Numbered from the stretch's first letter, positions 44,235-53,954 are shown. The stretch: DNA of 64,000 nt from Mycobacterium sp. URHD0025 (GCF_000426065.1 NZ_AUEQ01000001.1:124001-188000), one strand, 5' to 3'. Numbers and translations are program-made. The notes: generated from the sequence alone by a model not told the origin.

Positions 44235-44717
44235 ATGGCACTGATCCTGCGAAAGCTCATGCACATCGGGGCACTGCCGGAAGGTTTACGAACGGAAGCC
44301 GAGGCCGAAGGCATCCTGTTTCTCGCCGAATACGTCCCGCTGACCAGGCGCTTCACCGGAACGATCCCGGGCAAGAGATCGGCGGGCAGCGTCGCCAGCT
44401 ACGCCGGTGCACTGGTCTTGACCAACTACCGCGCGCTGGCCACCATGTCCACCCTGCCCAAGCTTGCCGGGCGCAGCATCGACCAGCCGTGGTCGGCGCC
44501 GCAGGTCGGGGCGGTGCACGCCGAGTTGAGTGCCGACGGGCTCACCCTGCAGGCCGATGTGGCCGAGATCGATCCGCGCTGCCACGGCCAGTTGTCGCTG
44601 CACTACAAGACCTCGATCCCGGACGAGGTCCTGACCAAGTTGCCCCGCCGTTCGCTGGCCTTCGATGTGGGGCCCGAATTCGTATTTCGCGTGGTCGGGG
44701 TGCCCTACCACCCCTAG
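44235..44717 (+). CDS. Conserved hypothetical protein, Rv0307c homologue
   Basis: The 160 aa protein has the same length as Rv0307c. It contains EGILFLAEYVPLTRRFTGTIPGKRSAG near the N-terminus and ends in LAFDVGPEFVFRVVGVPYHP. No signal or membrane segment is visible, and I know of no assigned function. Its start lies 59 bases from that of the divergent PAP2 gene. Confidence 0.85.
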   Translation: MALILRKLMHIGALPEGLRTEAEAEGILFLAEYVPLTRRFTGTIPGKRSAGSVASYAGALVLTNYRALATMSTLPKLAGRSIDQPWSAPQVGAVHAELSADGLTLQADVAEIDPRCHGQLSLHYKTSIPDEVLTKLPRRSLAFDVGPEFVFRVVGVPYHP

Positions 44718-44743
44718 TCCGTCCTCAGTTCGCAAAGACCGCT

Positions 44744-44772
44744 ATTTACCGGGACGCGAAGTCTCGGTAAAT
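44744..44772. promoter_or_regulatory. Inverted repeat upstream of the N-oxygenase gene, candidate TetR operator
   Basis: ATTTACCG (44744-44751) and CGGTAAAT (44765-44772) form perfect 8-base arms 13 bases apart, ending 7 bases before the ATG. A weaker TACCG...CGGATA pair lies at 47923-47945, before the TetR gene that closes this cluster. Linking the two is inference. Confidence 0.5.
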
Positions 44773-44779
44773 TGTCGCC

Positions 44780-45775
44780 ATGGCTTCCACCTCGCCTCAG
44801 ACCGCACCGTTGGATGCGGATTACCAGAATCTGTTGCAGACACTGTCCGAGGGTTCCGTCCGTCGTCGCTTCGACCCTTACCTGGACATCGCGTGGGATT
44901 CCCCCGAATTGGCCATCGACCTCGACGATCCACGCTGGGTGCTGTCACCGAACGTCGATCCGCTCGGCGCCACCGCGTGGTACCAGAACCAGCCGCTGGC
45001 CCGGCAGATCGAGATCGGTCGCTGGCGCACGCTCAACTCGATCAAGGTGGGCGCGGCCTTCGAGAGCATCCTCATCCGCGGGTTGATGGCGTTCATCATG
45101 AAGCTGCCCAACGGCTCGCCCGAGTTCCGCTACGCATTGCACGAGATGACCGAGGAATGCAATCACATCCAGATGTTCCAGGAGCTGGTGAATCGCAGCG
45201 GCCTGGACGTTCCCGGCATGCGGCCGCTGTTCCGCCGGTTGTCGCCCTACATCGGACTGGTGGGCCAATACTCGCCGACGGCGTTCATGGCAGGCATCCT
45301 GGCCGGCGAGGAGCCGATCGATCATTTCCAGAAGGGGTTGATCCGCGAGGGCGCCGATATTCCGCCCGCGGTGCTGCGGACCATGCAAATCCACATCGCC
45401 GAAGAGGCACGCCACATCTCCTGGGCGCACGAATTCCTCAAAACCCATCTGCCGGAACGGTCGTGGCGGATGAAGGCGTTCGCGTGCGTCGCATTCCCGC
45501 TGACGTTGCGCTGGCTGGCGCACGAGATCGTGGCTCCCCCGAAGTCGTTCGGCGAGGAATTCGGGATTCCGCGCGAGGTGATCAAGGACGCGTTCTGGCG
45601 CAGCCCGCACTCACGCAAGATCCTGTCCGGCTACTTCGGTGAAATGCGTGCCCTCAGCGAAGAACTGGGGTTGATGAACCGGGTCGGCCGCTGGGTGTGG
45701 CAACGCTGCGGAATCGACGGCGAGGCGGCCCGCTACCGCGGTGTGCCGGACCGCGAAGCGGTTGCCCTCGCCTGA
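44780..45775 (+). CDS. AurF-type diiron N-oxygenase
   Basis: The 331 aa protein is a helical diiron oxygenase of the AurF/p-aminobenzoate N-oxygenase family. Iron ligands are expected in FESILIRG, the EECNHIQMF box (ExxH, about residues 123-131), and the HIAEEARHISW box (about 201-211). AurF oxidises an aromatic amine to a nitro group. Here the substrate is unknown. The stop overlaps the next start (TGATG), so the oxygenase and the ferredoxin-reductase are made together, which suggests dedicated electron supply. Confidence 0.9.
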   Translation: MASTSPQTAPLDADYQNLLQTLSEGSVRRRFDPYLDIAWDSPELAIDLDDPRWVLSPNVDPLGATAWYQNQPLARQIEIGRWRTLNSIKVGAAFESILIRGLMAFIMKLPNGSPEFRYALHEMTEECNHIQMFQELVNRSGLDVPGMRPLFRRLSPYIGLVGQYSPTAFMAGILAGEEPIDHFQKGLIREGADIPPAVLRTMQIHIAEEARHISWAHEFLKTHLPERSWRMKAFACVAFPLTLRWLAHEIVAPPKSFGEEFGIPREVIKDAFWRSPHSRKILSGYFGEMRALSEELGLMNRVGRWVWQRCGIDGEAARYRGVPDREAVALA

Positions 45776-47202
45776 TGCCCCACGTCATCACGCAGTCCTG
45801 CTGCAGCGACGCATCGTGCGTGTACGCCTGCCCGGTGAACTGCATCCACCCCACACCCGACGAACCCGACTTCCACACCGCACAGATGCTGTACGTCGAC
45901 CCTGTCGAATGCGTCGATTGCGGTGCGTGCGTGACGGCATGCCCGGTGGACGCCATCAAACCGCACACCAGGCTGACCGGCGCCGAAGATGTGTTCACCA
46001 AGCTCAACGCGGATTTCTACGCCACACCACGGCCGAGGCCGATTCTCGCGCCGGTGGTGCCGCCGCTGCAGGTACGCACCGGCGAGCTCCACGTCGCGAT
46101 CGTCGGGTCGGGCCCGGCCGCGATGTATGCCGCCGAGGAGGTGCTGACCATTCCCGGTGCCCGGGTCCGGGTCTACGAACGCCTCACCCGCCCATACGGT
46201 TTGGCCCGGTTCGGGGTGGCTCCCGATCACCGGCGGACGCGCGGGGTGGCACGTCAGTTCGACGACATCGCCGCTGACCCCCGCCTGGAGATGCGCCTCG
46301 GCGTCGAGGTCGGCAGCCAGGTCACCCATGACGATCTGCTCGCCGAGCAGCACGCCGTCATCTACGCGGTGGGTGCCTCGGCGGACCGCCGCCTCGACAT
46401 CGGCGGCATCGATCTGCCCGGCGTCACGTCGGCCACCGAGTTCGTCGCCTGGTACAACAATCATCCCGACCACGCGGATCGGTCCTTCGACCTGTCTCAT
46501 CGCCGCGCCGTCGTGATCGGCAACGGCAACGTCGCGCTCGACGTCGCACGCATCCTCACCATCGACCCGGACCTCCTCGCCGACACAGAGATCGCCCCGC
46601 ATGCGCTGAACGCCCTGCGCGACAGCGCGATCGAAGAGGTGGTCGTGGTCGGCCGGCGCGGGATCGAGCAGTCCGCGTTCACGGTTCCCGAACTGGTCGG
46701 GCTGTGCTCGACACCGGGTATCGAGGTCGTCGTCCGTGACGAGGACCTCAGGATGCTGCCTGCCGCCGATCCCAGGGCGGCGATCCTGCGCGCCAGGCCA
46801 CGCGGGGTGAGCAATCGCCGGATCGTGCTCGAGTACCTGCTGTCGCCGACCGCGGTCCTGGGCCAAACCGCGGCCACCGGTGTGGAATTCGTCCACAACG
46901 AGTTGGTCGCCGCACCGGACGGTTCGACGCGGGTGAAATCGACGGGACGCGAACGGATCATCGAGGCGGGCCTGGTGCTGACGTCGATCGGCTACCGGGG
47001 CCGGCCGGTCGCAGGGTTGCCGTTCGACGACGCCACGGCGACGGTGCCGCATCAGGCGGGTCGCGTGCCCGGGGTCCGCGGCGCATATGTCACCGGCTGG
47101 ATCAAACGCGGACCGACCGGTTTCATCGGGACCAACAAGTCCTGTGCCCAGGAGACAGTGCGTAGCCTGGTCGCCGATTACAACACCGGACTGCTGGCCT
47201 AA
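45775..47202 (+). CDS. fprB: Ferredoxin-NADP reductase with N-terminal ferredoxin (FprB-like)
   Basis: The 475 aa protein starts at ATG 45775. Residues 1-65 are a bacterial 7Fe/8Fe-type ferredoxin with two cysteine sets (CCSDASCVYACPVNC and CVDCGACVTACPVD). The rest is an adrenodoxin reductase-like flavoprotein with VAIVGSGPAAMYAAEEVL for FAD, GNGNVALDVARIL for NADPH and a terminal TGWIKRGPTGFIGTNK. It resembles M. tuberculosis FprB, although that protein is longer (about 575 aa). It should pass electrons from NADPH to the diiron oxygenase just upstream. Confidence 0.92.
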   Translation: MPHVITQSCCSDASCVYACPVNCIHPTPDEPDFHTAQMLYVDPVECVDCGACVTACPVDAIKPHTRLTGAEDVFTKLNADFYATPRPRPILAPVVPPLQVRTGELHVAIVGSGPAAMYAAEEVLTIPGARVRVYERLTRPYGLARFGVAPDHRRTRGVARQFDDIAADPRLEMRLGVEVGSQVTHDDLLAEQHAVIYAVGASADRRLDIGGIDLPGVTSATEFVAWYNNHPDHADRSFDLSHRRAVVIGNGNVALDVARILTIDPDLLADTEIAPHALNALRDSAIEEVVVVGRRGIEQSAFTVPELVGLCSTPGIEVVVRDEDLRMLPAADPRAAILRARPRGVSNRRIVLEYLLSPTAVLGQTAATGVEFVHNELVAAPDGSTRVKSTGRERIIEAGLVLTSIGYRGRPVAGLPFDDATATVPHQAGRVPGVRGAYVTGWIKRGPTGFIGTNKSCAQETVRSLVADYNTGLLA

Positions 47203-47912
47203 CGGTTGGTCAGCGCGGCGATCACCGAGGTCAACTCGTCGTCGCGGTTGATGTCCAACCCGCTCGCGCGGGCCGCACCGTCCAGGACATACCAGCCGAA
47301 ATCGGCCAGGTGCGTGATGATCTCCTCGCGTGACTGGTCCGGCGCGGCACCGCGAATCCACGCCGACAGCGTGGCCTCCACCATCGTCACGACCGCGAAC
47401 GGAACCGTCTTGAAGGCGCTGTCATCCACCCCGATGGTCTGCGCGATCGCGGCGATGATGTCCTCGGACTGCCTGGTCATGCGCAGCTTGAGCTCACTGA
47501 CCGCATCCAGCGAGCCATCGCCGTCGAACGTCGGTCCGCGCCGGACGAACTCGTCGAGGCGCGGGTGATCGAGCATCCAGTCCGCCACCGCCGCCACGGT
47601 GCGGGTCAGGATGTCGCGCAACGAACCGTTCGTGACGTCGAGTTTCGTGTCCAGAAGCGCCGCGAAGTCGTCGAACACATAGGACCGGACGCGTCGCTCA
47701 AGTTCCTCTTTGCCGGCGAACTGGCGGTACACCACAGACTTCGCCACCCCGGCGCGTTCCGCGATCCGCGCCATGGAGATTTCGGCGCCGGGTGGGTTTT
47801 CCTCGACCAGCGCGACCGCGGCCCGCATGATCTGGGCCCGTCGCTCGGCATTGTGCTGCTCCCAGCGGGCCTCATAGCCGCTGACCGCAGCGGGATCGGC
47901 GGCGGTCGGCAT
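47199..47912 (-). CDS. TetR-family transcriptional regulator
   Basis: The 237 aa regulator has the HTH RIAERAGVAKSVVYRQFAGKEEL and a C-terminal TetR domain (FVRRGPTF, VEATLSAWIRGAAPDQSREEII). Its end overlaps the fprB-like end by 4 bases, and it is divergent from the sulfatase gene across 113 bases. It may control the N-oxygenase operon, the sulfation operon or both. It could correspond to Rv0302, which I cannot confirm. Confidence 0.9.
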   Translation of the reverse strand: MPTAADPAAVSGYEARWEQHNAERRAQIMRAAVALVEENPPGAEISMARIAERAGVAKSVVYRQFAGKEELERRVRSYVFDDFAALLDTKLDVTNGSLRDILTRTVAAVADWMLDHPRLDEFVRRGPTFDGDGSLDAVSELKLRMTRQSEDIIAAIAQTIGVDDSAFKTVPFAVVTMVEATLSAWIRGAAPDQSREEIITHLADFGWYVLDGAARASGLDINRDDELTSVIAALTNR

Positions 47913-48025
47913 GGCCCCACCCTACCGAGGACGATGCGTCGGATAAGCGGCTCTCGATGAGCCGAACGGTTGCGGGAGCAGTGCTCGGGCTGTTCGGTCG
48001 TAGGGTGTGGAGGGAAAGGAGTGAC

Positions 48026-49399
48026 GTGAGCGAGCCACAACGGCAGAACCTGCTGATCGTCCACTGGCATGATCTGGGGCGCTATCTCGGTGCGTACGGC
48101 CACCCCGACGTGGCCAGTCCGCACCTCGACCAGCTCGCCGCCGAGGGGATCCTGTTCACCCGCGCACACGCCACCGCACCGCTGTGCTCACCGTCGCGAG
48201 GTTCACTGTTCACCGGGCGCTACCCGCAGAGCAACGGCCTGGTGGGTTTGACCCACCATGGCTGGGAGTACCGGGCCGGCGTGCGCACACTGCCTCACAT
48301 CCTTGCCGAGAATGGTTGGCACACAGCGCTGTTCGGAATGCAGCACGAGACGTCATATCCGGCCAACCTGGGTTACGACGAGTTCGACGTGTCCAATTCG
48401 TTCTGCGAGTACGTCGTCGAGGAGGCCACCGCGTGGCTTGCCGATGCTCCGCGTCAACCGTTCCTGCTGACCGCCGGGTTCTTCGAGACGCACCGGCCCT
48501 ATCCCCGTGACCGGTACGAACCGGCCGACTCGGCATCCGTCGAGGTTCCCGACTATCTGCCCGACACCGGAGAAGTGCGTGAGGACCTCGCCGACTTCTA
48601 CGGGTCGATCGCCGTAGCCGACGCGAAAGTCGGTGAACTGCTCGGCGCCCTGGCCGCCGCCGGACTCGACGAGAACACCTGGGTCGTGTTCATGACCGAT
48701 CATGGTCCGGCGCTGCCGCGGGCCAAGTCGACGCTGTACGACGCGGGCACGGGCATCGCGTTGATCGTGCGGCCGCCGCGGGGCCCGGCCGGTGCGGCCC
48801 CGCACCTCTACGACGAGTTGTTCAGCGGGGTCGATCTGCTGCCCACGCTCCTGGAACTGCTCGGGGTCGGCATCCCGGACGACGTCGAGGGTTTGTCGCA
48901 CGCCAGCAACCTCACGGCAGGCACAACGGAAACGGCCGAGATCCGGTCGGAGGTCTACACCACGAAGACCTATCACGATTCTTTCGACCCGATTCGCGCC
49001 GTCCGCACAAAGGAATACAGCTATATCGAGAATTATGCGGCGCGGCCATTGTTGGACCTGCCGTGGGATATCGCCGACAGCCCACCCGGACGTGTACTGG
49101 GCGACAAGGTACTGAGCCCGCGGCCCGGCCGCGAACTGTACGACCTCGTCGCGGACCCGACCGAACGCCACAACCTGCTCGGACCCGACGCCACCGACAA
49201 GGCCGAGGCGATCGCCGACGATCTCGCGCTGTTGCTGAACGACTGGCGCCAGAAGACTCTCGACGTCATACCGTCGGAATTCGCCGGAACCCGCATTTCG
49301 GAGCGTTTCACGCAGACATATCTGAGTATCCACGCGCGCGCGGTCACCAGCAGATCCGCCATCGCGGCCGAGCGCGGCATCATTGATACCAGCCAATAG
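48026..49399 (+). CDS. Cytoplasmic sulfatase, Rv0296c homologue
   Basis: The 457 aa protein starts at GTG 48026 after AAAGGAG. The motif CSPSRGSLFTGR gives the formylglycine Cys (residue 54); metal ligands are in HWHDLGR and FMTDHG. No signal peptide is visible, unlike the sulfatase at 19862. It resembles Rv0296c (about 465 aa) in place and size. It heads a gene run with stf0, cysD and cysNC, so it may remove the sulfate that Stf0 adds or recycle sulfate. Confidence 0.92.
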   Translation: MSEPQRQNLLIVHWHDLGRYLGAYGHPDVASPHLDQLAAEGILFTRAHATAPLCSPSRGSLFTGRYPQSNGLVGLTHHGWEYRAGVRTLPHILAENGWHTALFGMQHETSYPANLGYDEFDVSNSFCEYVVEEATAWLADAPRQPFLLTAGFFETHRPYPRDRYEPADSASVEVPDYLPDTGEVREDLADFYGSIAVADAKVGELLGALAAAGLDENTWVVFMTDHGPALPRAKSTLYDAGTGIALIVRPPRGPAGAAPHLYDELFSGVDLLPTLLELLGVGIPDDVEGLSHASNLTAGTTETAEIRSEVYTTKTYHDSFDPIRAVRTKEYSYIENYAARPLLDLPWDIADSPPGRVLGDKVLSPRPGRELYDLVADPTERHNLLGPDATDKAEAIADDLALLLNDWRQKTLDVIPSEFAGTRISERFTQTYLSIHARAVTSRSAIAAERGIIDTSQ

Positions 49400-49477
49400 T
49401 TTTCTTCTCGGTGAGCTGAAACTCTTGACGCTTCTTTGAATAGGCGCCGCAAATCAATGATGGTTAGAGTCTCGCCC

Positions 49478-50281
49478 ATGTCAGATCATCCGACCGCCTA
49501 CCTGGTGCTCGCTTCCCAGCGCAGCGGCAGCACCTTGCTGGTGGAATCACTGCGCGCCACCGGCATGGCCGGTGAGCCACAGGAGTTCTTCCAGTACCTG
49601 CCGAGCACCAGCATGTCGCCGCAGCCCCTGGAATGGTTCGCCGGCGTCGAAGACGAGTCGATCCTGCGTCTGCTCGATCCGCTGGTCGAGGGCAAGCCGG
49701 ACCTGGCGCCCTCAGAGATCTGGCGCGACTACATCCGCACGGTCGGCCGCACCCCCAACGGGGTGTGGGGCGGCAAGCTCATGTGGAACCAGACCCCATT
49801 GCTGCTGGATCGCGCCGAGGGCCTGCCCGAGCGCTCCGGACCCGGACTGCTCGCCGCGATCCGAGACGTCATCGGCAGCGATCCGGTGCTGATCCACGTC
49901 TACCGTCCTGACGTTGTGTCACAGGCGGTTTCGTTCTGGCGAGCGGTACAGACCAGGGTCTGGCGGGGCCGCGCCGATCCGGTGCGCGACGCACGTGCCG
50001 AGTACCACGCCGGCGCGATCGCCCATGTGATCAAGCTGCTGCAGGCCCAGGAGGAGGGTTGGCGCGCCTGGTTCGCCGAGGAGAACATCACCCCCATCGA
50101 CGTTTCGTATCCCTACCTGTGGCGCAACCTCACCACCGTGGTGGCCACCGTGCTCGAAGCGCTCGGTCTTGACCCGCGGCTGGCTCCGCAGCCGGTGCTG
50201 GAACGCCAGGCCGACCAGCGGTCCGACGAGTGGGTGGATCGCTACCGCAAGGACGCCGAGAAGGAGGGGTTGCCGGTATGA
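49478..50281 (+). CDS. stf0: Trehalose 2-sulfotransferase Stf0
   Basis: The 267 aa enzyme, the same length as Rv0295c, transfers sulfate from PAPS to trehalose, giving trehalose 2-sulfate, the core of sulfolipids. The PAPS loop is [17 protein letters not shown], and the family glutamate region is [31 protein letters not shown] is the 3'-phosphate region. The gene lies 78 bases after the sulfatase and its stop overlaps the cysD start, joining sulfotransfer to PAPS supply. Confidence 0.94.
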   Translation: MSDHPTAYLVLASQRSGSTLLVESLRATGMAGEPQEFFQYLPSTSMSPQPLEWFAGVEDESILRLLDPLVEGKPDLAPSEIWRDYIRTVGRTPNGVWGGKLMWNQTPLLLDRAEGLPERSGPGLLAAIRDVIGSDPVLIHVYRPDVVSQAVSFWRAVQTRVWRGRADPVRDARAEYHAGAIAHVIKLLQAQEEGWRAWFAEENITPIDVSYPYLWRNLTTVVATVLEALGLDPRLAPQPVLERQADQRSDEWVDRYRKDAEKEGLPV

Positions 50282-51195
50282 CGAGCACCGATGACCTATT
50301 GCATGTCGACGAACTACGGCTGTTGGAAGCCGAGGCGGTGCACATCATCCGCGAGGTGGTCGCCGAACTACAGCGCCCGGTGCTGCTGTTCTCCGCAGGC
50401 AAGGACTCGATCGTCCTGCTGCGCCTGGCCGAGAAGGCGTTCCGCCCTTCACCGTTGCCGTTCCCGGTGCTACACGTGGACACCGGGCACAACTTCCCGG
50501 AAGTCATCGAGTTCCGGGACCGACGCACCACCGGGGTCGGGCACAAGCTCCTCGTCGGCTCGGTGCAGGAGACCATCGACAGCGGGAGGGTGGCCGATCC
50601 GGGCCCGGGTGCCTCACGTAACCGCCAACAGACCCGCACCCTGCTCGACGCACTTGAGGCCGGTGGATTCGACGCGGCGTTCGGCGGCGCCCGCCGTGAC
50701 GAAGAGCGATCACGCGCCAAGGAACGCATCCTGAGTTTCCGTGACGAGTTCGGTCAGTGGGATCCGCGGGCCCAGCGCCCCGAACCGTGGTCGCTGTACA
50801 ACGGCCGGATCCGCAAGGGTGAGCAGGTGCGGGTGTTCCCGCTGTCGAACTGGACCGAGCTCGACATCTGGCGCTACATCGAGCTGGAAAACCTTGAGCT
50901 GCCGTCGATCTACTTCGCCCACGAACGCGAGGTCTTCGAACGCGACGGCATCCTGCTCGCGGTGTCGGAGTACGCACAGCCCGGTATCGGGGAGACCGCG
51001 AACGTCGAGTGGGTGCGCTACCGCACCGTCGGCGACCTCACCATCACCGGAGCCGTGCGCTCGGAAGCCACCACCATCGACCGCGTGATCACCGAGATCT
51101 CGGCGGCCACCGTCTCAGAACGCGGCGAGACCCGTGCCGACGACCGGACTTCGGTTGCGGCGATGGAAGACCGGAAGCGCGAGGGGTATTTCTGA
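50278..51195 (+). CDS. cysD: Sulfate adenylyltransferase subunit 2 (CysD)
   Basis: This 305 aa ATP sulfurylase catalytic subunit makes APS from ATP and sulfate together with the CysN GTPase. The PP-motif is [20 protein letters not shown], with [18 protein letters not shown] and [16 protein letters not shown] following. The C-terminus ends [10 protein letters not shown] as is usual. The ATG overlaps the stf0 TGA after AAGGAGGGG. Its stop overlaps the cysNC start. Confidence 0.96.
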   Translation: MTSTDDLLHVDELRLLEAEAVHIIREVVAELQRPVLLFSAGKDSIVLLRLAEKAFRPSPLPFPVLHVDTGHNFPEVIEFRDRRTTGVGHKLLVGSVQETIDSGRVADPGPGASRNRQQTRTLLDALEAGGFDAAFGGARRDEERSRAKERILSFRDEFGQWDPRAQRPEPWSLYNGRIRKGEQVRVFPLSNWTELDIWRYIELENLELPSIYFAHEREVFERDGILLAVSEYAQPGIGETANVEWVRYRTVGDLTITGAVRSEATTIDRVITEISAATVSERGETRADDRTSVAAMEDRKREGYF

Positions 51196-53054
51196 TGAGC
51201 ACTCGTCAGCTGCTACGCATCACCACCGCCGGTTCGGTCGATGACGGCAAGAGCACCCTGATCGGCCGCCTGCTGCACGACACGGACAGCCTGCCGCTGG
51301 ACCACCTTGAGGCCGTGACCGATTCGGACGGCGTGGCCGATCTCGCGGCGCTGTCCGACGGGCTGCGGGCCGAACGGGAGCAGGGCATCACCATCGATGT
51401 GGCCTACCGGTTCTTCTCCACCGCCACCCGCAGCTACATCCTGGCCGACACTCCCGGGCATGAGCGTTACACCCGCAACATGTTCACCGGCGCCTCCAAC
51501 GCGCACGTGGCGATCCTGTTGGTCGATGCCCGGGCCGGTGTGCTGCGCCAGACCCGGCGCCACGCCCGCATCGCAAACCTGTTGGGCATCAAACACTTCG
51601 TGGCCACCGTCAACAAGATCGATCTGGTCGACTTCGACGCCACCCGGTTCGCCGAGGTCGAGAGTGAGCTGCAGCAGCTTTCCGGCCGGCTCGGCGGGCT
51701 CGATCTCACCGTCATCCCGATCGCCGCCAAGCTCGGCGACAACGTGGTGCATCGCTCGCAGAACACCGCCTGGTACACCGGGCCCACCCTGCTCGAGTAC
51801 CTCGAAGCCATCGACCTGACTGCGCCGCATGCCGATCCGGCGAGCCTGCGGCTGGCTGTGCAGTGGGTGTCCCGGCCGACGTCGGAGCAGCGTCGTCGCT
51901 ACACCGGCCGCCTGTCGGCGGGCACGCTGCAGGTCGGTGATCCTGTCGTGAGCCTGCCGGCCGGTACTCGCTCGACCGTGACGGCCCTGGACACGCTGGA
52001 CGACGATCGCACGGTCGGTGTTGCGCCGCTGTCGGTTTCGATCGAGTTGGCCGACGATATCGACGTCGGCCGCGGTGATGTCCTGGTCAGCGGCGCCTCC
52101 GAGGCGGTTGCGCCCGTGCTGGCCCGCGAGATCGACGCGACGGTGTGCTGGTTCTTCGACAACCCGCTGCGCGCCGGTGATCGACTGTCCCTCAAGCAGG
52201 GCACCCGCACGGTGCGAGCCACGATCCAGGAGTTGCACACCAAGCTCGATCCCGAGACCCTCGACGAGGTCGATTCCCCGGTTGAGCTGGCGCTCAACGA
52301 CATCGGCTCTGTCACCCTGCGCACCAGCTCCGTGCTGGTGGCCGACGAATACGCCGACAACCGCGACAACGGGGCCTTCATCCTCATCGACGAGGTGTCC
52401 AATGACACCGTCGGCGCCGGGATCATCCTGCAGGCACGCGAGCTCAAAGCGAGCGGGCACAACCGGTCCGACATCAAATGGCATCCATCGTCATTGGACC
52501 GCGAATACCGCTGGAACAGCACCGGACAACGTGGTGCCACGATCTGGTTCACCGGGCTGCCCGCCTCGGGTAAGTCCACACTGGCGGTGGCCGTCGAGCG
52601 GGCCTTGGTCGAATCTGGTCAGGTGGCCTACCTGCTCGACGGGGACAACCTGCGTCACGGCCTGTCCGACGATCTCGGATTCTCAGCCGGTGATCGCACC
52701 GAGAACATCCGCCGGGTAGGGCATCTCACCCGACTGCTGGCCGATGCGGGCGTGGTGGCGTTGGCCTCACTGGTGTCACCGCTGAAGTCCGACCGGGACA
52801 CCGCGCGGGCCCTCAACGACGCCGCGAAGCTGCCGTTCATCGAGGTCCACGTCGCGACCTCGCTGGCCGAGTGCGAGCGCCGGGACCCCAAGGGGCTCTA
52901 TGCGCGGGCCCGGGCCGGTGAGCTCACAGGTCTCACCGGGGTCGACGCTCCCTACGAGGCGCCGGAGAATCCCGATCTGGTGCTCGATACCACCGGCGCT
53001 CCCATCGACGACCTGGTCCGACAGGTGATCGACCTGCTCAACACCCGCCGCTAA
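51195..53054 (+). CDS. cysNC: Bifunctional sulfate adenylyltransferase subunit 1/APS kinase (CysNC)
   Basis: The 619 aa fusion has an N-terminal CysN GTPase (GSVDDGKSTLIGRLLHD, DTPGHERYTRNM, NKIDLVD) and a C-terminal APS kinase starting near residue 435 (FTGLPASGKSTLA, DGDNLRHGL). The GTPase drives ATP sulfurylase, and the kinase converts APS to PAPS, the donor used by Stf0. M. tuberculosis has the same CysNC fusion, but with cysD at another locus (Rv1285-Rv1286) by memory. ATG 51195 overlaps the cysD stop. Confidence 0.96.
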   Translation: MSTRQLLRITTAGSVDDGKSTLIGRLLHDTDSLPLDHLEAVTDSDGVADLAALSDGLRAEREQGITIDVAYRFFSTATRSYILADTPGHERYTRNMFTGASNAHVAILLVDARAGVLRQTRRHARIANLLGIKHFVATVNKIDLVDFDATRFAEVESELQQLSGRLGGLDLTVIPIAAKLGDNVVHRSQNTAWYTGPTLLEYLEAIDLTAPHADPASLRLAVQWVSRPTSEQRRRYTGRLSAGTLQVGDPVVSLPAGTRSTVTALDTLDDDRTVGVAPLSVSIELADDIDVGRGDVLVSGASEAVAPVLAREIDATVCWFFDNPLRAGDRLSLKQGTRTVRATIQELHTKLDPETLDEVDSPVELALNDIGSVTLRTSSVLVADEYADNRDNGAFILIDEVSNDTVGAGIILQARELKASGHNRSDIKWHPSSLDREYRWNSTGQRGATIWFTGLPASGKSTLAVAVERALVESGQVAYLLDGDNLRHGLSDDLGFSAGDRTENIRRVGHLTRLLADAGVVALASLVSPLKSDRDTARALNDAAKLPFIEVHVATSLAECERRDPKGLYARARAGELTGLTGVDAPYEAPENPDLVLDTTGAPIDDLVRQVIDLLNTRR

Positions 53055-53893
53055 CCAGTGATTTCGGCGCGTTCAGTAACGGTCAGCGTTACCGGATGCG
53101 CCGAAATCGCGTCGATCACACGGTCAGCGTGGGTGAGGTACAGCCCGTGCGCGGCGCCGGGGATCTCGATGAGCTCTGCGTGCGGCAGCAGTGCGGCAGT
53201 GCGTCGCCCGGTGAGCTCGATGGGCGTCGACGCGTCGGCGTCGCCGTGGATCAGCAGCACCGGAAGGTCGAGTTCGGCGAGCTCCGCTCGGTAGTCGGCG
53301 TGGGAACCCATCCGCTGGGTCGCGAGCAGGGTCTCGACGGGCACGGCAGCGATCTGGTCCACGGTCCAGTCGACCATCTCGGGCGCCACGGTGTGGGGTC
53401 CGAAGAACGGCGGCGCGTTGTCGATACACCATTGCCGCACATCGCGTTCCAGCTCGGCGAGCATGGCGTCGAGCATCGCCTCGGGGACACCGTCCGGGTT
53501 GTCCGCAGTCTCGACCACCAGCGGCAGTTGGCCCGCCACCAACACCGCGCGGTTCACCCGCGCCGTCCCATGCCGGCTGAGGTAGCGCACGATCTCGCCG
53601 CATCCCAGGGAATGCCCCACCAGCGTCACATCGCCGAGATCGAGGTGATCGATCAGCCCGGCCAGGTCGTCGGCCAGCAGATCCACCGTCCACTCACCGT
53701 CGTAGGCCCCGGAGTGTCCGTGCCCGCGGCGGTCATAGGCAATGCACCGAAAGCCGTTGTCCACCAGGCGTTGGATCACCTGGTTCCACTGGCCCGAGTT
53801 GAGTCCCCACGAGTGGGTGAACACGACGGCCGGTCCGGATCCGGTGTCGGTGTAGTGGATGTCGGTTCCGTCGGAGGTCTTTACCGTGGGCAT
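53051..53893 (-). CDS. Alpha/beta hydrolase (haloperoxidase/esterase-like)
   Basis: The 280 aa protein has the full fold: oxyanion region VVFTHSWGLNSGQW, nucleophile elbow VGHSLGCGEI (Ser about residue 99), acid in LLIHGDADASTP, and the catalytic His in GAAHGLYLTHADRV. It resembles non-haem chloroperoxidase-like esterases; the substrate is unknown. Its last 12 or so codons are made by the palindromic repeat at 53060-53108. Its TAG overlaps the cysNC stop. Confidence 0.9.
   Translation of the reverse strand: MPTVKTSDGTDIHYTDTGSGPAVVFTHSWGLNSGQWNQVIQRLVDNGFRCIAYDRRGHGHSGAYDGEWTVDLLADDLAGLIDHLDLGDVTLVGHSLGCGEIVRYLSRHGTARVNRAVLVAGQLPLVVETADNPDGVPEAMLDAMLAELERDVRQWCIDNAPPFFGPHTVAPEMVDWTVDQIAAVPVETLLATQRMGSHADYRAELAELDLPVLLIHGDADASTPIELTGRRTAALLPHAELIEIPGAAHGLYLTHADRVIDAISAHPVTLTVTERAEITG
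53060..53108. repeat. Palindromic repeat, copy A
   Basis: GATTTCGGCGC (53060-53070) pairs perfectly with GCGCCGAAATC (53098-53108); inside, GTAACG (53076-53081) pairs with CGTTAC (53087-53092). It overlaps the 3' end of the alpha/beta hydrolase and follows cysNC, so it may end both transcripts. Copy B lies at 53955-54003. Confidence 0.75.
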
Positions 53894-53954
53894 ACCCTCA
53901 TCGTCACGGAGTGTGGTCGGGAAATCGATTACGTCGTAGGTAATGTTTTCGCCT

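Noticed and set aside
45733..47361. 542-codon minus-strand frame opposite the ferredoxin reductase
   Set aside because: The plus strand encodes a complete ferredoxin-reductase with all motifs; the antisense frame is compositional.
49712..50097. Short minus-strand frames inside stf0
   Set aside because: They are shadow frames without start sites, overlapping a well-conserved sulfotransferase.
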